A stretch of DNA of 64,000 bases from Chimonanthus salicifolius (taxonomy: Eukaryota > Streptophyta > Magnoliopsida > Laurales > Calycanthaceae). This document shows, piece by piece, positions 46,451-57,967 of the stretch (its first letter is position 1; each line of letters begins with the position of its first letter). Under the pieces are notes generated by a model. It was not told where the DNA came from. It did not search any database and saw nothing but the letters and a program-made list of their open reading frames with translations. The translations under genes were made by a program, and so were the position numbers. Location: positions 16,387,302-16,451,301 of the forward strand of contig CM023534.1 of NCBI GenBank assembly GCA_013350335.1, given 5' to 3'.

Positions 46451-46689
46451 AAGTTATACTATATGCAACATTATTTATAGTTTTAAATTCCCCCCTCCCT
46501 CTTAAAAAAACAAAAACCCTTGGTTAACTTGCCTGAGTTGACTCAATTTATTGGTTGCCAAATGAGTCTGGTATTGCATTGAACTCTTTTCTTTTTCTGA
46601 GTTGAGTTGATAATTTCATCCTAAGTTTTTGAAAAAGGGTGCGTAGGGAAAGAAAACTCGGGTGTCTGTATGACTCCCCGTAATTTACT

Positions 46690-46935
46690 TTCAAAAGTTA
46701 TCATGCCTCAAGTGTTATATAGAGTTATTGATTTTTAAATTAAACGATGTGAGACTCTTGTCAGTTCTCACACTCCCTCATGTACAACTGCTTACTCTCC
46801 CTTATGTACAGCGGCCGTAAGTGGAACTTACTCTAATAGTATGAAGAAAATCATATTGACAAAAAGTCCCATATCCATTAATTTGTGAAACCAGATTCTA
46901 TATAACACTTGAGGCATCTTTTCTCTTAATGACTA
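46690..46935. repeat. Inverted repeat with outward-facing USE and TATA boxes
   Basis: The left arm (about 46700-46765), read in reverse, gives AGAGTCTCACATCG..CTATATAACACTTGAGGC. The right arm (46864-46920) reads AAGTCCCATATCC..CTATATAACACTTGAGGC. The boxes resemble the plant snRNA USE (RTCCCACATCG) and TATA with centres about 32 bp apart, pointing outward on both sides. No snRNA follows either one. Confidence 0.55.
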
Positions 46936-46989
46936 ACTTTTTAAAGTGAGTAATACCAAATTATAGCTTTCTAACTATTCTCTGTATCT

Positions 46990-48082
46990 TACCATTTGAG
47001 TATAGGGTTGAATGGGGCATTGAAGCGATTCTAAGACCAATTGGTCCGGTTATCATAATGGATGCAGCCATGCAGCAACTCAAGGGATTTATTAGAAGTT
47101 CAAGATATTATATTATGCTAGAGCTCTCTTGGAAATTGATTCAACTATGAAACCTTGGTTGAGAGTTGTTATCTCCAGTTGCAGGATGGAGAAATGGCAA
47201 CCAATAATGTATGAAATAATTAACTATGTTTGTCTTAATTGTTGATTACTAATACAAATCCAAAATCTTCTAAAAAATGGGAATGGAGAGAGATGAAAAG
47301 AAGTAAAAAAAAAAAAAAGAGTTGGCAAGGAGATAATCATTGATAGGCAAAATGAATATATTATCCCTTATAAATTTGATCTAGTCAATATTATGGAATT
47401 AAGCGATTGCAAGCACTGTTCATTAATTAATGGAGAACTAGCTAAAAACCCATGCATGCACAAAATTGAAGAAAATATAAAACATAAAAAGACATGAAAA
47501 GCTAAAAAAAAAAAACAAAAATTATAGACTTGAAAACTATTTTATAGTCAATAAAATATTATTGTAAATGTAAAGCACAAAACAACTTAAAATAAAGTAG
47601 AAATCATTTAGAAACAAATAGAATCTATATTAGAATTTAGAATAAAACAAAAAAAAAATGAAAATACAAATATTAAGAAAATTAAAAATGTGAAAACTGA
47701 AATATGAAGTTAATGAATTTTATTTTCCAAAAAAGATATTTGAAAATCTTAGAAAAAGTAAAAAAGAGTTAAAATATGAAAATAAGAGATTTTAACTTTG
47801 TAGTTGGATTAAAAAAAGGATTAACAACAACATTATGATGGGAGGAAAAAATTAAATTTAGCTAACCCTCTAATTAATCAATAATCACCAAATCTCTTCC
47901 CAAACTCCTTCAATTAAGTTTTTAGTTATTTCTATCTTTTATGGTTATGGATTAATTAGAAGGTTTGGATTAGGAAGTCGGTTGAGAAAATGATAGGAAT
48001 ATACGAAGATATTAAAACGTAAAATTGAGAAATGGTCGGAGAAACTTAGGCTTGCTACATCAACCTATATTTCTATTATATA
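46990..48082. other. Intergenic, no gene seen
   Basis: Very A-rich, with many short A-runs and no open frame of note. Confidence 0.45.
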
Positions 48083-48273
48083 CTCCCTCCGTCTCATTTT
48101 AGTTGTCTCATTTGAAATATTTGTATTTTTTAAGGTACTCTCTATATAAGGCTAGCACTCCATATGATCTCATCCATTTTCAATACACTTTATAGTACTC
48201 CAATGTAAATGAGACAACTATTTTGGGATAATTTCAAAATCCATATAGAATAACTAATTTGGAATAGAGGGAG
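48083..48273. mobile_element. Stowaway-type MITE, best-preserved copy
   Basis: 191 bp with ends CTCCCTCCGTCTCATTTTAG and, reversed, CTCCCTCTATTCCAAATTAG, flanked by TA on both sides. The interior CATATGATCTCATCCATTTT pairs with the copies at 23406 and 25285. Confidence 0.92.
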
Positions 48274-48617
48274 TAATAGATATAAGACTGAAATGAAAAA
48301 ATATCTTTTATAAATCGATTCACAATGAATTAATGTAAACTTTCAATTACAATATTTCAATGAACAAAAAGCTATAAAATGTTACTTTTTAAATAAATTA
48401 ATTATTATTATTTTTGCAAGAGCTGTATTTAAAAGTTTTCACCAATTATGTGAGCTGATTCACAATGGAACATTTTTCATCTCAAATAGTTATTCATTAA
48501 ATTGATAAGGACGCGAGAATCAATCCTGATCACATATCCGACAAAAGTCAAGAAAATGATAGAGGAATCATGCAACTAGCATAGATAAAACTCGGGTTAA
48601 TATGAATATGAGGGAGT

Positions 48618-48760
48618 TGGCGTGACGTTTAAGACACTCTTCTTATAAAAAGAGGTCTTGAGTTCGTTTCACACTCAACCTCTTTGAGTCACTTTATGTG
48701 GGGTTACTCTTCGTCGACTTAACTACAAACCTTTGTGGTAGGTTTAAGATACCTATGTTA
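48618..48760 (+). mobile_element. Candidate SINE of a second tRNA-related family
   Basis: TGGCGTGACGTTTAAGACAC (A-box-like) and, about 42 bp on, GTCTTGAGTTCGTTTCACAC (B-box-like), followed by a CTTTGAGTCACTTTATGTG body. The spacing fits a tRNA promoter, but no tail or second copy is present in the window. Confidence 0.4.
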
Positions 48761-49215
48761 AAAATATGGTGAAAATTAAAAGTAAATGAACAAAGCAATA
48801 ATAATGGAGGAAAGAGTAAGAATTAGTGGAGCATAAGTTTTTTATTTTCTTCTTACGTGATGAAGTTGAAGGGAAAAGAAAAGATAAATCTAAGTCGTGT
48901 TCTTAACGTCTTATATTTATGTCTTAATCAGAGTAGGTTTAATGTAACTATGTAAGCAGTAGGCGATGGCGACGATTGAGAAGGCAACATGGCGATAAGA
49001 GGTGGTGGTGGTGGTAGCAGCATCGACATCCGCCGGTAATGCTGCACCGACAGTTATGGAAGTGTCGACGTCTCCGACTCTCGGATTCTGTACTCTGACA
49101 AAAGTTATCACAAAAATTACACAAATAGATAGATTATCGTAGATGTTATTATATTATAAAATAAATTTCACGAAATCATATTATCTTAATTTTTTAAACT
49201 TAAAAATGAACTATA
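48761..49215. other. Intergenic, no gene seen
   Basis: A short GC-richer patch at 48960-49090 (GCGATGGCGACG, GGTGGTGGTGG, ACATCCGCCGG) has a minus-strand 64-codon frame without recognisable similarity. Confidence 0.35.
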
Positions 49216-49223
49216 ATATAGAT

Positions 49224-49603
49224 CAGGGGTGCAAAATTCGGCCTGGCCGATATATCGACAGATAAATTTCTCTCCCTCTCTCTCTTTTTTTTTTTTTAAA
49301 TATCAGTATTTTTTATTATTTATTTTTCTGAATTAAAAATAAATAAAAAACCCAAATGGAAACTGATTTTTTTTTTTAAAAAAAAATGAAAACGTAAATA
49401 TCGGCCGAGATATCTACCTGGGCCCACCACCGTTTTGATTTCTTTTTTTTTAAAAAAATCAATATTAATCATATCGCCCGATATCGGACCGATATATATC
49501 GCCAATATATTGGCCATATCGGCAGAGAAGTAGTTCGTACGGCCGATACAATACGTATCGGCCGATATAGATCGGCACTAAAAAACCGATATATGTACCC
49601 CTG
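49224..49603. mobile_element. hAT-type MITE, ATATCGG family, intact long copy
   Basis: 380 bp, ends CAGGGGTGCAAAATTCGG and ATATATGTACCCCTG, with a perfect 8-bp target duplication ATATAGAT (49216-49223 and 49604-49611). The interior has a CT-rich stretch, A/T-rich blocks that can pair, GGGCCCACCACCG, and palindromic words (AATATCGGCCGAGATAT, CGATACAATACGTATCGG). It serves as the reference for the long subfamily (10801 and 28653). Confidence 0.93.
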
Positions 49604-49814
49604 ATATAGATATTTTGATCTATTATGATTGATCTTATAATTGAAAATGCATCAATAAAAATGATAAAAAAATAGATCTAAATTTTTAAAAGAAAAATAA
49701 CTTTAAATAGATTGAATTTAATATAAAGTGAGTCTCACATCCGAATTTTTTAGACTTTCCCTCAAGTAATCCATTAGTTTAGTTTTTAGGACAAGCAAAG
49801 TTCTAAAAAAATAC

Positions 49815-50526
49815 GGAGAGCGATCCTCCCACGGGCATTTCGTGTTTACAGACACAGATTTTAGCATATGCCAAATTTGTCCTCCACCTGTCGTACCGAA
49901 AAGAAGAATGCATGAACAGTGCAATGTCCCTGTAATAGGCTCTTCGAAATTGTAAGTCGGCTCGCCGAAATTCATGAACAGTGCAATGTTTCCTGAAATC
50001 GGTTCTCCGAAATTGCAAGTCGGCTCGCCGAAATTCATGAACAGTGCAATGTTTCTTGAAATTGGCTCTTCGAAATTGCAAGTCGGCTCGCCGAAAATAT
50101 GAACAGTACAATGTTTCCTGAAATCGACTCTCCGAAATTGAAGTCGGCTCGCCAAAAATCATGAACAGTGCAATTTTTCCTGAAATCGGCTCTCTGAAAT
50201 TGAAGTCGGCTCGCCGAAATTCATGAACAGTGCAATGTTTTCTGAAATTAGCTCTCCGAAATTGCAAGTCGGCTCGCCGAAAATCATGAACAATGTAATG
50301 TTTCCTGAAATCGGCTCTCAAAAATTTCAAGTGGGCTCGTCGAAAATCATGAACACTGCAATTCGGCTCTCCGAAATTTCAAATCGGCTCTCGATGAACA
50401 GTAAAAATATCATGAACAGTAAAAATCAGCCCATTGAAATTTTACTGTTCATACGAAGGGTAAAATCAGGAATACTCTAAAACTCGTGTCGTTAAACACG
50501 AAATGCTCATGGGAGGATCGCTCTCC
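49815..50526. mobile_element. Mutator-like MITE with long TIRs and an internal minisatellite
   Basis: Terminal inverted repeats of about 55 bp: the left starts GGAGAGCGATCCTCCCACGG..CATTTCGTGTTTA, the right, reversed, GGAGAGCGATCCTCCCATGA..CATTTCGTGTTTA. Flanking 9-bp sequences AAAAAATAC (49806-49814) and AAAAAGTAC (50527-50535) differ at one base, which fits the 9-bp target duplication of Mutator elements. The interior is a repeat array with no transposase. Confidence 0.85.
49911..50410. repeat. About 62-bp minisatellite, seven full units plus a partial
   Basis: Unit: CATGAACAGTGCAATGTTTC, CTGAAATCGGCTCTCCGAAA, TTGCAAGTCGGCTCGCCGAA. Units vary from 60 to 63 bp by small indels. The long frames on the minus strand (175 and 145 codons) are translations of this repeat, not genes. 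It lies wholly inside the Mutator-like element. Confidence 0.93.
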
Positions 50527-50861
50527 AAAAAGTACACTGTCTCACTCAAACCTAATAATGAATTTTTTTTTTTTAAAAAAAAGGCCTTTATTTTTCTTTT
50601 TTAAACTTTATCTTTTTCAATTTATTTGAAAGAAACTTCTTAAAGTTTGATAATTTTGAAAAAAAAAAATTAAAATTCTAAAAGAATCCCTTCACTATAT
50701 TGACTAATGATGCTGATATTTTACTTTTTATAAATTATAAAGGTCTCAAAAATTAATAAGATTAAATAATTATAGACATTGATTTTTTAGACTAAAAATC
50801 AACAATAACGTAGAAACATAGTTTCATTTTAATCGTGAATGTTACTTTTATCTTAGTCAAG

Positions 50862-51023
50862 GGTGTAATTCAATTGGTAATCTCCCATCTCAGAAAGTGA
50901 GAGGTGGTAGATTTGAGCCCCCATGGCCTCATTTGGTGGACCCTAAGCTCATTGGATACCACCCGTGGGGGTCCCTTATGCTGGGTTTCACACGATTTCT
51001 CACACGTAAATTAAAAAAAAAAA
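50862..51023 (+). mobile_element. tRNA-derived SINE with poly-A tail
   Basis: GGGTGTAATTCAATTGGTAA (A-box), AGATTTGAGCCCCC (worn B-box), GGCCTCATTTGGTGGACC, TTATGCTGGGTTTCACACG and CACACGTAAATTAAAAAA. Full length. Confidence 0.87.
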
Positions 51024-51742
51024 GTTAAAAGTATGTCAGGTGTATAATATGTAATGCATGTGAGGACATAAGATATTTGATAAAAAGTCTTATATGAGTT
51101 CCATAAAATAAATCACATCTTATAGGCTTTTTTTTTTAATTATAGAAGATATGAAGGCTTTTTATTTAAATAAATTGAAAAGATAACAGTTATTTTTTAA
51201 AAAATAATGATTTTTAATTTAAGAATTGAAGACACTATGTTAGTTTCATTGTTAGTAATTCATTGGAAGGTGTTAATTATGGCACTTAAAAATATCATCG
51301 TTACAAAAGCCAACATTTGTAGATATGCCAAGAATTATGTTACAATCTTACTTTGACTAATGAAATATTTGTCTATGCTTCTAACAAAAGATCAATATTA
51401 AGCACGGTTTTAGAATAAAATTAGTAATTTAATTTGTTCCTTAAATATGTATATGTAATGATTCAATTATAATTGACTTTTAATTTAAGAATTGAAGTTC
51501 CTTTGATATCTTTGAAGAAATCTAATGTGTAGTCTTTGTTTATTTAATTAACATGTGTAGTCTTTGTTTCATAACGTCATTGTGGTGTGAACTACAAAGA
51601 GTTGTCAAACCCATATTAATTTATATATATTGAACGTTAGTTTCAATCAATGTTAGAAGTGAATAAATATATAAATGAAAATAACACTTCAAATTGAAAT
51701 AATCATAATATTTTGAAGTGTATAATATAAGTATACAAAAAT

Positions 51743-51779
51743 ATTTACATGTGAGAAACTTCAGACACAGTCCTATTAT
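51743..51779 (-). mobile_element. SINE 3'-end fragment, reverse orientation
   Basis: ATTTACATGTGAGAAACTTC, then AGACACAGTCCTATTA, which is nearly the same phrase as in the reverse SINE at 5200-5236. Only the last 40 bp or so remain. Confidence 0.5.
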
Positions 51780-52820
51780 CATAATATTATTGTAATATTA
51801 TTGTGATAAAAATAAAATTGTTGATAAAAATAAAAAATATTTATAACTAAATAGTATGATCATTAAAATGAATTTTTACTATAATAATGTGAGCAGAAAT
51901 GAAAATACCATACTTATTTATTGGACGTTGCTACCTTGCACGGATAGTTCAACTGCTAAACATTTTATGGTTCGTAGACAACCTAACGCATTCAGAATTT
52001 TATTTAAGAACCTCGTGATAACGAAGAGGTGAGAATCTTGGATTTGTTAGTCAGAAATTATCGAAGGTTGTTGTAGTATTTTGATTTTTTGTGGTACACA
52101 ATCCCTCAACGTCTGTTATCCTGTTGCCGTCCCACGTCACAACTCCCAATCAAGTGCCTTCGTTTGTACGTCGTTAAAAGGCAAATTTTTAAGTTCACCA
52201 ACTAGTCATTGAATCTAATGTCCAGTCTACCTCACTAATGTCATTTGACATTTATGAAGCACGTACTAGGTATAGAGATGATCTAGAATGACACTATCGA
52301 CCGAAAGCCCATCGATACATTTTAGGGTGAGTAGCGGGCCAGCCTATTTGCTGGCGATATGTATCAGTCAGTAATGCTGAACCATATATTTTTGATAAAA
52401 TATTTATAATTTGTCATACGGATTATCGAGGTGATTTTAAAGCGGAGGAAAGTGGATTTAGCGAGTTATACGATAGGAGTAGGGATTGAAGTAGAAAACA
52501 ATTTCACACTTTATTATTGAATTTGAGATTATTAAGAGTTAAAATTTAAAAAAAAATTAATAAAAAAATTTCAAAATGGTCAGTTTTAAGAGGAAATTAG
52601 CATAAAGTTACTAGACTTTATTTTCCATGTTTCTGGAATTTTTGGGATTTTTCACTTTTTTTTCAAAATATTTTAAAATTCTCTACTTGGTAACTTCAAA
52701 ATTATTAATTAAGTACCTAAATAATGCGAAATAATTAAAAATTACATAGAAATGAAGCATAGAATTTTCTTGATTTTATGTAATTTTTTCAGATTGTTTT
52801 GAAAAAAATAAAAAAGTAAA
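51780..52820. other. Intergenic or old LTR sequence, no gene seen
   Basis: No open frame of note. The part from about 52400 may already belong to the gypsy LTR that ends at 53215, but no left boundary could be fixed. Confidence 0.35.
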
Positions 52821-53215
52821 ATTCAAAGGAGAATTGGTTCTCCGAAACGGCTCCTCGGTCCCCTGAGCTCAGCCTCGACCCCTCGAGAGCACCCTCTGGG
52901 GTTCATTGTGCTCGAACTCTGGTTCGAGCCCCTGAGCCCAAGGGTCAAAATTTAGAAATTTACTGTAACTTCACTCACTATTTGCAGGCCTCCTCGACCC
53001 GTCGAGGCTATGCTTAGCCCCTCGAGTTCAAGCCTATCTCGAGTCCTCAAACCCGAGGCTAGACTTTAGCCAAAATTGTAGAATTTCAACTAGGGGAGGG
53101 GGAGGGTGACCTGTGGTCCACATTTACACACTTCTACATAGAGACTTCACATTCGAAGGTGTTTAATTTCACAATTTCTCCAAATAAAATAAATTCTAAG
53201 GGTCGGGTCACTACA
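52821..53215 (-). mobile_element. LTR-like block of the Ty3/gypsy element, minus orientation
   Basis: On the minus strand it starts TGTAGTGACCCGACCCTTAG at 53215, a typical gypsy LTR start. It includes a field of CCCCTCGAG, CCTCGACCC and CTCGAGTTC words (52850-53060). The left limit is a minimum. Confidence 0.5.
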
Positions 53216-53220
53216 TGTTC

Positions 53221-53896
53221 GTCGTTCTTTTGTTCTTCTATTAGGGAGCATTAGATGAGAAGGTTCTCGCCTGTATCCCCATGTGTTAATCTCGATGTCG
53301 TTGAAGGATCATTGCTATCTTCTCTTCTTCTTTGGTCGTTGCGTCATCGTCTTTGTACACTAGGGTCACTTGTTGGTTCGGGCACTCCAAAGCCATATAT
53401 CTTAGCTCTTTGCACCTGAAGCACTGCATTTTTACTTTACTTTCTAGTCAAAAGTCGAAGGTTGATCATTTGTGATGAGAGTAGCCCAGGAAGTTAAATC
53501 CCATACTCTCAACTTTTGAAAACCCCTTTTAAGGGAGGGGTTTTCATATAATCTAGGATGACTCCTCCAAAATTTACCCCCATCCAAACACAGCACGAGT
53601 TGAGGACTTGGGGTTCAAAGATTTACTGTTGGGTGACAAGTAGGTCCGCCCTCGTCTTCCGTCAATTCGTTCAAATCAAACTGCCTTCTTGAAGGAATCG
53701 GCCAAATCTAAGAAGTCAAAGTCAATCATCTAATCTGCAATGGATGGGTGCAGAACTTCAATGAAGCGAGAGATGTTGATCTCATCGGACTTAGACAAGT
53801 TGTTGCAAGCTAGAAAGAGATAGAATTCTTCAGCATAGTCGGCAATAGTTCGGCTACCTTGTCAGATTCGTTGTAAGCGGAGAAAGAGGTCTTGGG
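53221..53896 (-). pseudogene. Ty3/gypsy gag, C-terminal part
   Basis: Minus-strand frame pieces ADYAEEFYLFLACNNL, SKSDEINISRFIEVLHPSI and LDLADSFKKAV match the retrotransposon gag domain. A CCHC zinc knuckle with its His replaced by Tyr, CFRCKELRYMALEC, lies at 53423-53382. Several stops. Its upstream half is on the other side of the copia (60556-60860). No gypsy protease, RT or integrase was found between it and the LTR at 53215, so a large deletion is likely. Confidence 0.82.
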
Positions 53897-54099
53897 TGTA
53901 GAAATAATTACGACAATAATAATAAGAGACAAATTTACGTAGAAAACCCCTAAGGGAAAAACCACTGGAGAAAGGGAGAGACTTTTTATTAAGTTGTAAA
54001 TAATAAATACATCAGTGGTGAATATATAAGAGAAAAAAGAAGAATCCTAACTAAATTAGGAATCACAACCCTATTCAAACACTTTTTCCTTATTCAACA
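53897..54099 (-). repeat. 3' LTR of the minus-strand copia
   Basis: Reverse reads TGTTGAATAAGGAAAAAGTG.. and ends ..TTTCTACA, 203 bp. Close match to 60356-60555. Confidence 0.85.
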
Positions 54100-54106
54100 C
54101 TCCCTT

Positions 54107-54560
54107 TCAAGTTGGTGCGAACATATCGATGGAACCCAACTTGAAAAATACCTGTATAAACTTAGCAGTATGATGACTCTTAGTGAAAATATCTGTTAAT
54201 TGTTGATCATTGTGAACAAATGGAGTACAAATAACATTGGCATGAACAAATGGAGTACAAATAACATTGGCATGCACGTTTTCTCGAACAAAATGGCAGT
54301 CCACCTCAATATCTTTAGTCCACTCATGATACACTGGATTTGAAAAGCAATGTGCATCACAGCATGATTATCACAAAATATTTTTGTTGGTTGAGTCGAA
54401 TCAAAACTCAAGTCCTGCAATAATGATCAGAAGCCAGATAATTTCACTCGTGGTTGAAGCCATTGCGCGATAATTTGCTTCTGCACTTGATCGAGCTACG
54501 ACTTTTTGTTTCTTACTCTTCTATGTTACCAAGTTTCATCCAACAAAGTACAAAAATCTA
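54107..54560 (-). pseudogene. copia RNase H remnant with an in-frame 30-bp tandem duplication
   Basis: YHEWTKDIEVDCHFVRENV and DQQLTDIFTK are the RNase H end words. Between them HANVICTPFV occurs twice because TGAACAAATGGAGTACAAAT..TTGGCA (30 bp) is perfectly repeated at 54213-54242 and 54243-54272. Confidence 0.87.
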
Positions 54561-54719
54561 TTGTAGATCTTGGATCAACTGAACACCCATCCGAATCAGC
54601 ATCAGTGTATGCAGTAATAGAACAATGACCATTCTTGCGCATCAATATACATCTTCTTTGGATCCTTTCAAGTACTGTAAAATTCTGGTGACAACATTCA
54701 TGCGACTAACTTTAGGTAC

Positions 54720-55440
54720 ATGCATAAATCTATTGGCCAAGGTGACTGCATATGTAATATATGGCCGAGTTTGTTAAATAGATTATCCTACCAACCAACC
54801 TTTGAAATTGACTAATATCAGAGAAGAATTCACCATCTTCATTAAGTTTACCACTACTATTAGTAGGAGAGTCAGATAGTCGTACTCCCAGCTTTCCAGT
54901 TTCTTGTAACAAATTCAACACATATTATCGTTGATTAAGAAATACTCCATTTTTTTATTAGGCAATTTCTAATCCAAGAAAATATTTTAGGATTCATACA
55001 TCCTTAATAGGAAATTGCTTGTGTAAAAGTTTTTTCAACCTTGAGATTTCATTTTGATCATTGCCAGGGATTACTATATCATCAATATATACCAAAACAA
55101 CAGTGGTACCAGAAATACCACTTTTAATAAACAGAGAAGAATCAATTGCACTTCTTTTAAACCCATTAATCATAAGAATAGAACTGAGCTTAGCATACCA
55201 GGCTCGTGGTGATTGTTGAAGTCCCATATATAGCCTTTTTTAGTTTGCACACAGAGCCGACTTTTGATTCTTGTGGGTGGCTAGGAGGCTTATTCATACA
55301 AACTTTTTCTTCTAGATCACCATGCAGAAACACATTTTTAACATCCATCTAGAATAATATCCAATCACAATTTCCGTTAAAGATAGGAGAACTTGGAATT
55401 AGTTCATCTTTGCGACTAGGTGAAAATGTCCTTTTATAGT
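54720..55440 (-). pseudogene. copia reverse transcriptase remnant
   Basis: GLQQSPRAWYAKLSSILMIN, DSSLFIKS and the catalytic box LVYIDDIVIPGNDQ (about 55105-55065) are intact. FQRLVGRIIYLTNS (54840-54770) follows. The upstream fingers region has stops. Confidence 0.88.
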
Positions 55441-55784
55441 CCTCTACATAAGTTTAAGTAAATCCTTTAGAAATCAGTGTTGCCTTATGTCGTTCCACAA
55501 TCCCTATTACTCATATATTTTATTTTGCATATCCATCAAAACCCAACTGTATTTTTTCCTTGCGGTAGTCTAACAATATCCCATGTTTAATTCTCATCGA
55601 AAACTTGTAATTCTTCTTTCATAGCATTTTTCTAAACATGATTGGAATTAACTTAACGAAAAGTCTTTGGCTCTTGATCACTGGATACAACACTGAAGAA
55701 GGCCAAATGAGACTGAGTAACATTAGTGTATGTTAAATAATCATGTATAGGGTAGAATAGATCATGGTTAGTGAAAAAATTCTT

Positions 55785-56443
55785 TCATTCTTTCTGGAAG
55801 ATGAATCTCTCTCCATGATGTAGAGGTAGAGAGGGTGTCGGTATTTCAACTGTAGAAATTGACTCATTTTCTAGAAATGATATAGTCTCAATATGTTTTG
55901 TTGGAGTGACATTATTAGTTGCAGTAGGAAGCGGTACTAAATCAGACACATTCTCTCTTTGGAATCGATTCCCATGCTCTCCATGTGGCTTGAAAAAGGA
56001 GTCAGATTCAACGAAATGTACGTCATGAGAGATGATAATCTTACCAGATGCGGGGTTGTAACATATGTATCGCTTCTTAGTGGATGAGTACCCAAAAAGG
56101 ACACATTTAGTAGATCTAAAATCAAACTTATCACGATAAATAACTTCTTGATGTACATAACAGACACACTCAAACACCCGTAAATGAGAGAGCTCAAGCT
56201 TGTTATTTTTCAACACTTCCAATGGTGACTTAAAGTTGATAATCCGACTAGGAAGAGGATTAATCAAATAGATTGCAGTCAATACTCCATGAGATCAATA
56301 CCTCTTTGGACGTGCATCTGAAACATAAGTGCTCGAGCTGTTTCTAAGATATGACGATTTTTCCACTTTGCCACACCATTCTTTTGTGGTGTTTCCATAT
56401 AGCTACTTTGATGATGCCTTAGCTATGAATATATTTAGTGAAA
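55785..56443 (-). pseudogene. copia integrase C-terminal part
   Basis: A 165-codon frame with YLINPLPSRIINFKSPLEVL, HLRVFECVCYVH, KCVLFGYSSTKKRYICYNP and HDVHFVESDSFF, the standard copia integrase end. Upstream, HQSSYMETPQKNGVAKWKNR lies next to the solo LTR insertion at 56449. Confidence 0.88.
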
Positions 56444-56448
56444 GGTGT

Positions 56449-57962
56449 TGTTAGTGCCCCGACTTGACCGAGTCACCTTGTTGTCAATTCAGTGACTCAA
56501 GAAGTGCACTGCCTTGGAAAATTGAAGCAATAAATCAAGACTCAAGTGTGGTGAAGATTGAATCAACACTCAAGCATGGGAAGATCAAGTTTATAGATTC
56601 AAGCATCACCATCTATATGGCAATCATAAAGGTAAATTGACCATAGATGACTCTAGGGTGGACCCTACACACATATCAAGACCTTGACAAGGTTTAGGAC
56701 TAAAATTGGTTGAAATTAATCAAGCCTAGTGGACTAAGACTAAGCAAAAGAACCTTTGGACTTAATCTTGAAAAAACAGGATATCAGTCAAGCGACCCAT
56801 CGCCAATGGGTTGTTTGATCCATCGCAGTGTTGCGGCCCATCACCTGGAAAACCCAAGGTTCTAGATGATCAGACTTTGTCAAATTGATCTGCTCTCAGG
56901 GCTAGCCCATCGTGATTAGTGATCGATCCTCACAACCCATTGCACGTCAAGATCCCTCGTCTAGGTTTTCTAGAGTTCTGGTTGAGAGAACTCTGTACTT
57001 TTGAGTAGTCTCAGGGCGATCCATCGTGGATGACTGTTTTATATCCACGGGAAATGCATTAAATGTACAACGGTCTTATGGTTGGAAGGCATTTTGAAAA
57101 TCCACGACCCATCGCCAACTAACTATTGGGAAAAAACTTGTTTTGCCTATAAATGCTTCAGATTTTGGAGAGATCAAACATACCTAATACACCTGATTTT
57201 ATTGAAAAATCTTAAGGAAAAACTAGAACATCCCAACCTCTCTCTAAACACTCTACATATTGTAAATCATTTGAAATCCAATCAATCCTTTGATTGAGAT
57301 AAAGAAGGAGAGAAAAATATATTTAGTATTTCATTGGTAAATCTCTATCTATAAACCTTCTCTCAAGCTTGTGATTGCTTATACAGTGTTAGATCTTTGT
57401 CATCAAGAAGAACAAGTTGGGAGAACTCTTCAAGAAGCGCAACATCTACTTCAAGTGAGCTAAAAAGGTAAGTGCTTTTTCTTGTGTTTACACCTCAATA
57501 TCATCTTTGTAAAGTGAATTAAAGCAAGATGCTTGAACCACTACCAAAAAAAAAAAAAAATAGAGGGATAAGGATTAGATCAATGTAGTTGAACCTTTCA
57601 AAATTAGGTGGAATTGTGTGGTTGAAATTCTCACTCTATTGTGAGGGCATAATTCCATTGCCTAGTGAGTTTGGGATAACACAAAATTAGGTGAGTCTAA
57701 CAATGGATGTAGGTTTGTTGAAACCTAACCACTATACAGTCTAGAGTTCATGTGGGTGATTGATTTATTGGTGTGATTGATTTTCTTACTTGCACACTCT
57801 TTGATTCACACAACACATATCTTAATTAATCTTTGTTTATTTCATTTTATATTATTTTAATTAATTAAGATATTTACATAGGCCACAAAAATCAAGCATT
57901 GGCCTATTCACCCCCCTCTCCCTTCTCTAGGCCAAATCTTGTTCTAGCACCGAGAACTTTCA
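56449..57962 (+). mobile_element. Solo LTR of a SIRE/Maximus-like copia, plus orientation
   Basis: 1,514 bp, TGTTAGTGCCCC..ACTTTCA, with a perfect 5-bp target duplication GGTGT (56444-56448 and 57963-57967). It ends with CCTATTCACCCCCCTCTC, typical for the 3' end of SIRE-like LTRs. Contains CGACCCATCGCC-type words (56780-57120) and a CCTATAAATGC TATA box (about 57145). It splits the integrase of the older copia. No internal region is attached, so it is a product of LTR-LTR recombination. Confidence 0.88.
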
Positions 57963-57967
57963 GGTGT

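Noticed and set aside
49718..50330. Minus-strand frames of 145 and 175 codons as a repeat protein gene
   Set aside because: They are translations of the 62-bp minisatellite in two frames (units are not multiples of three), with no start context or domain.
49911..50410. CRISPR-like array
   Set aside because: Plant nuclear DNA; the units are contiguous repeats without unique spacers.
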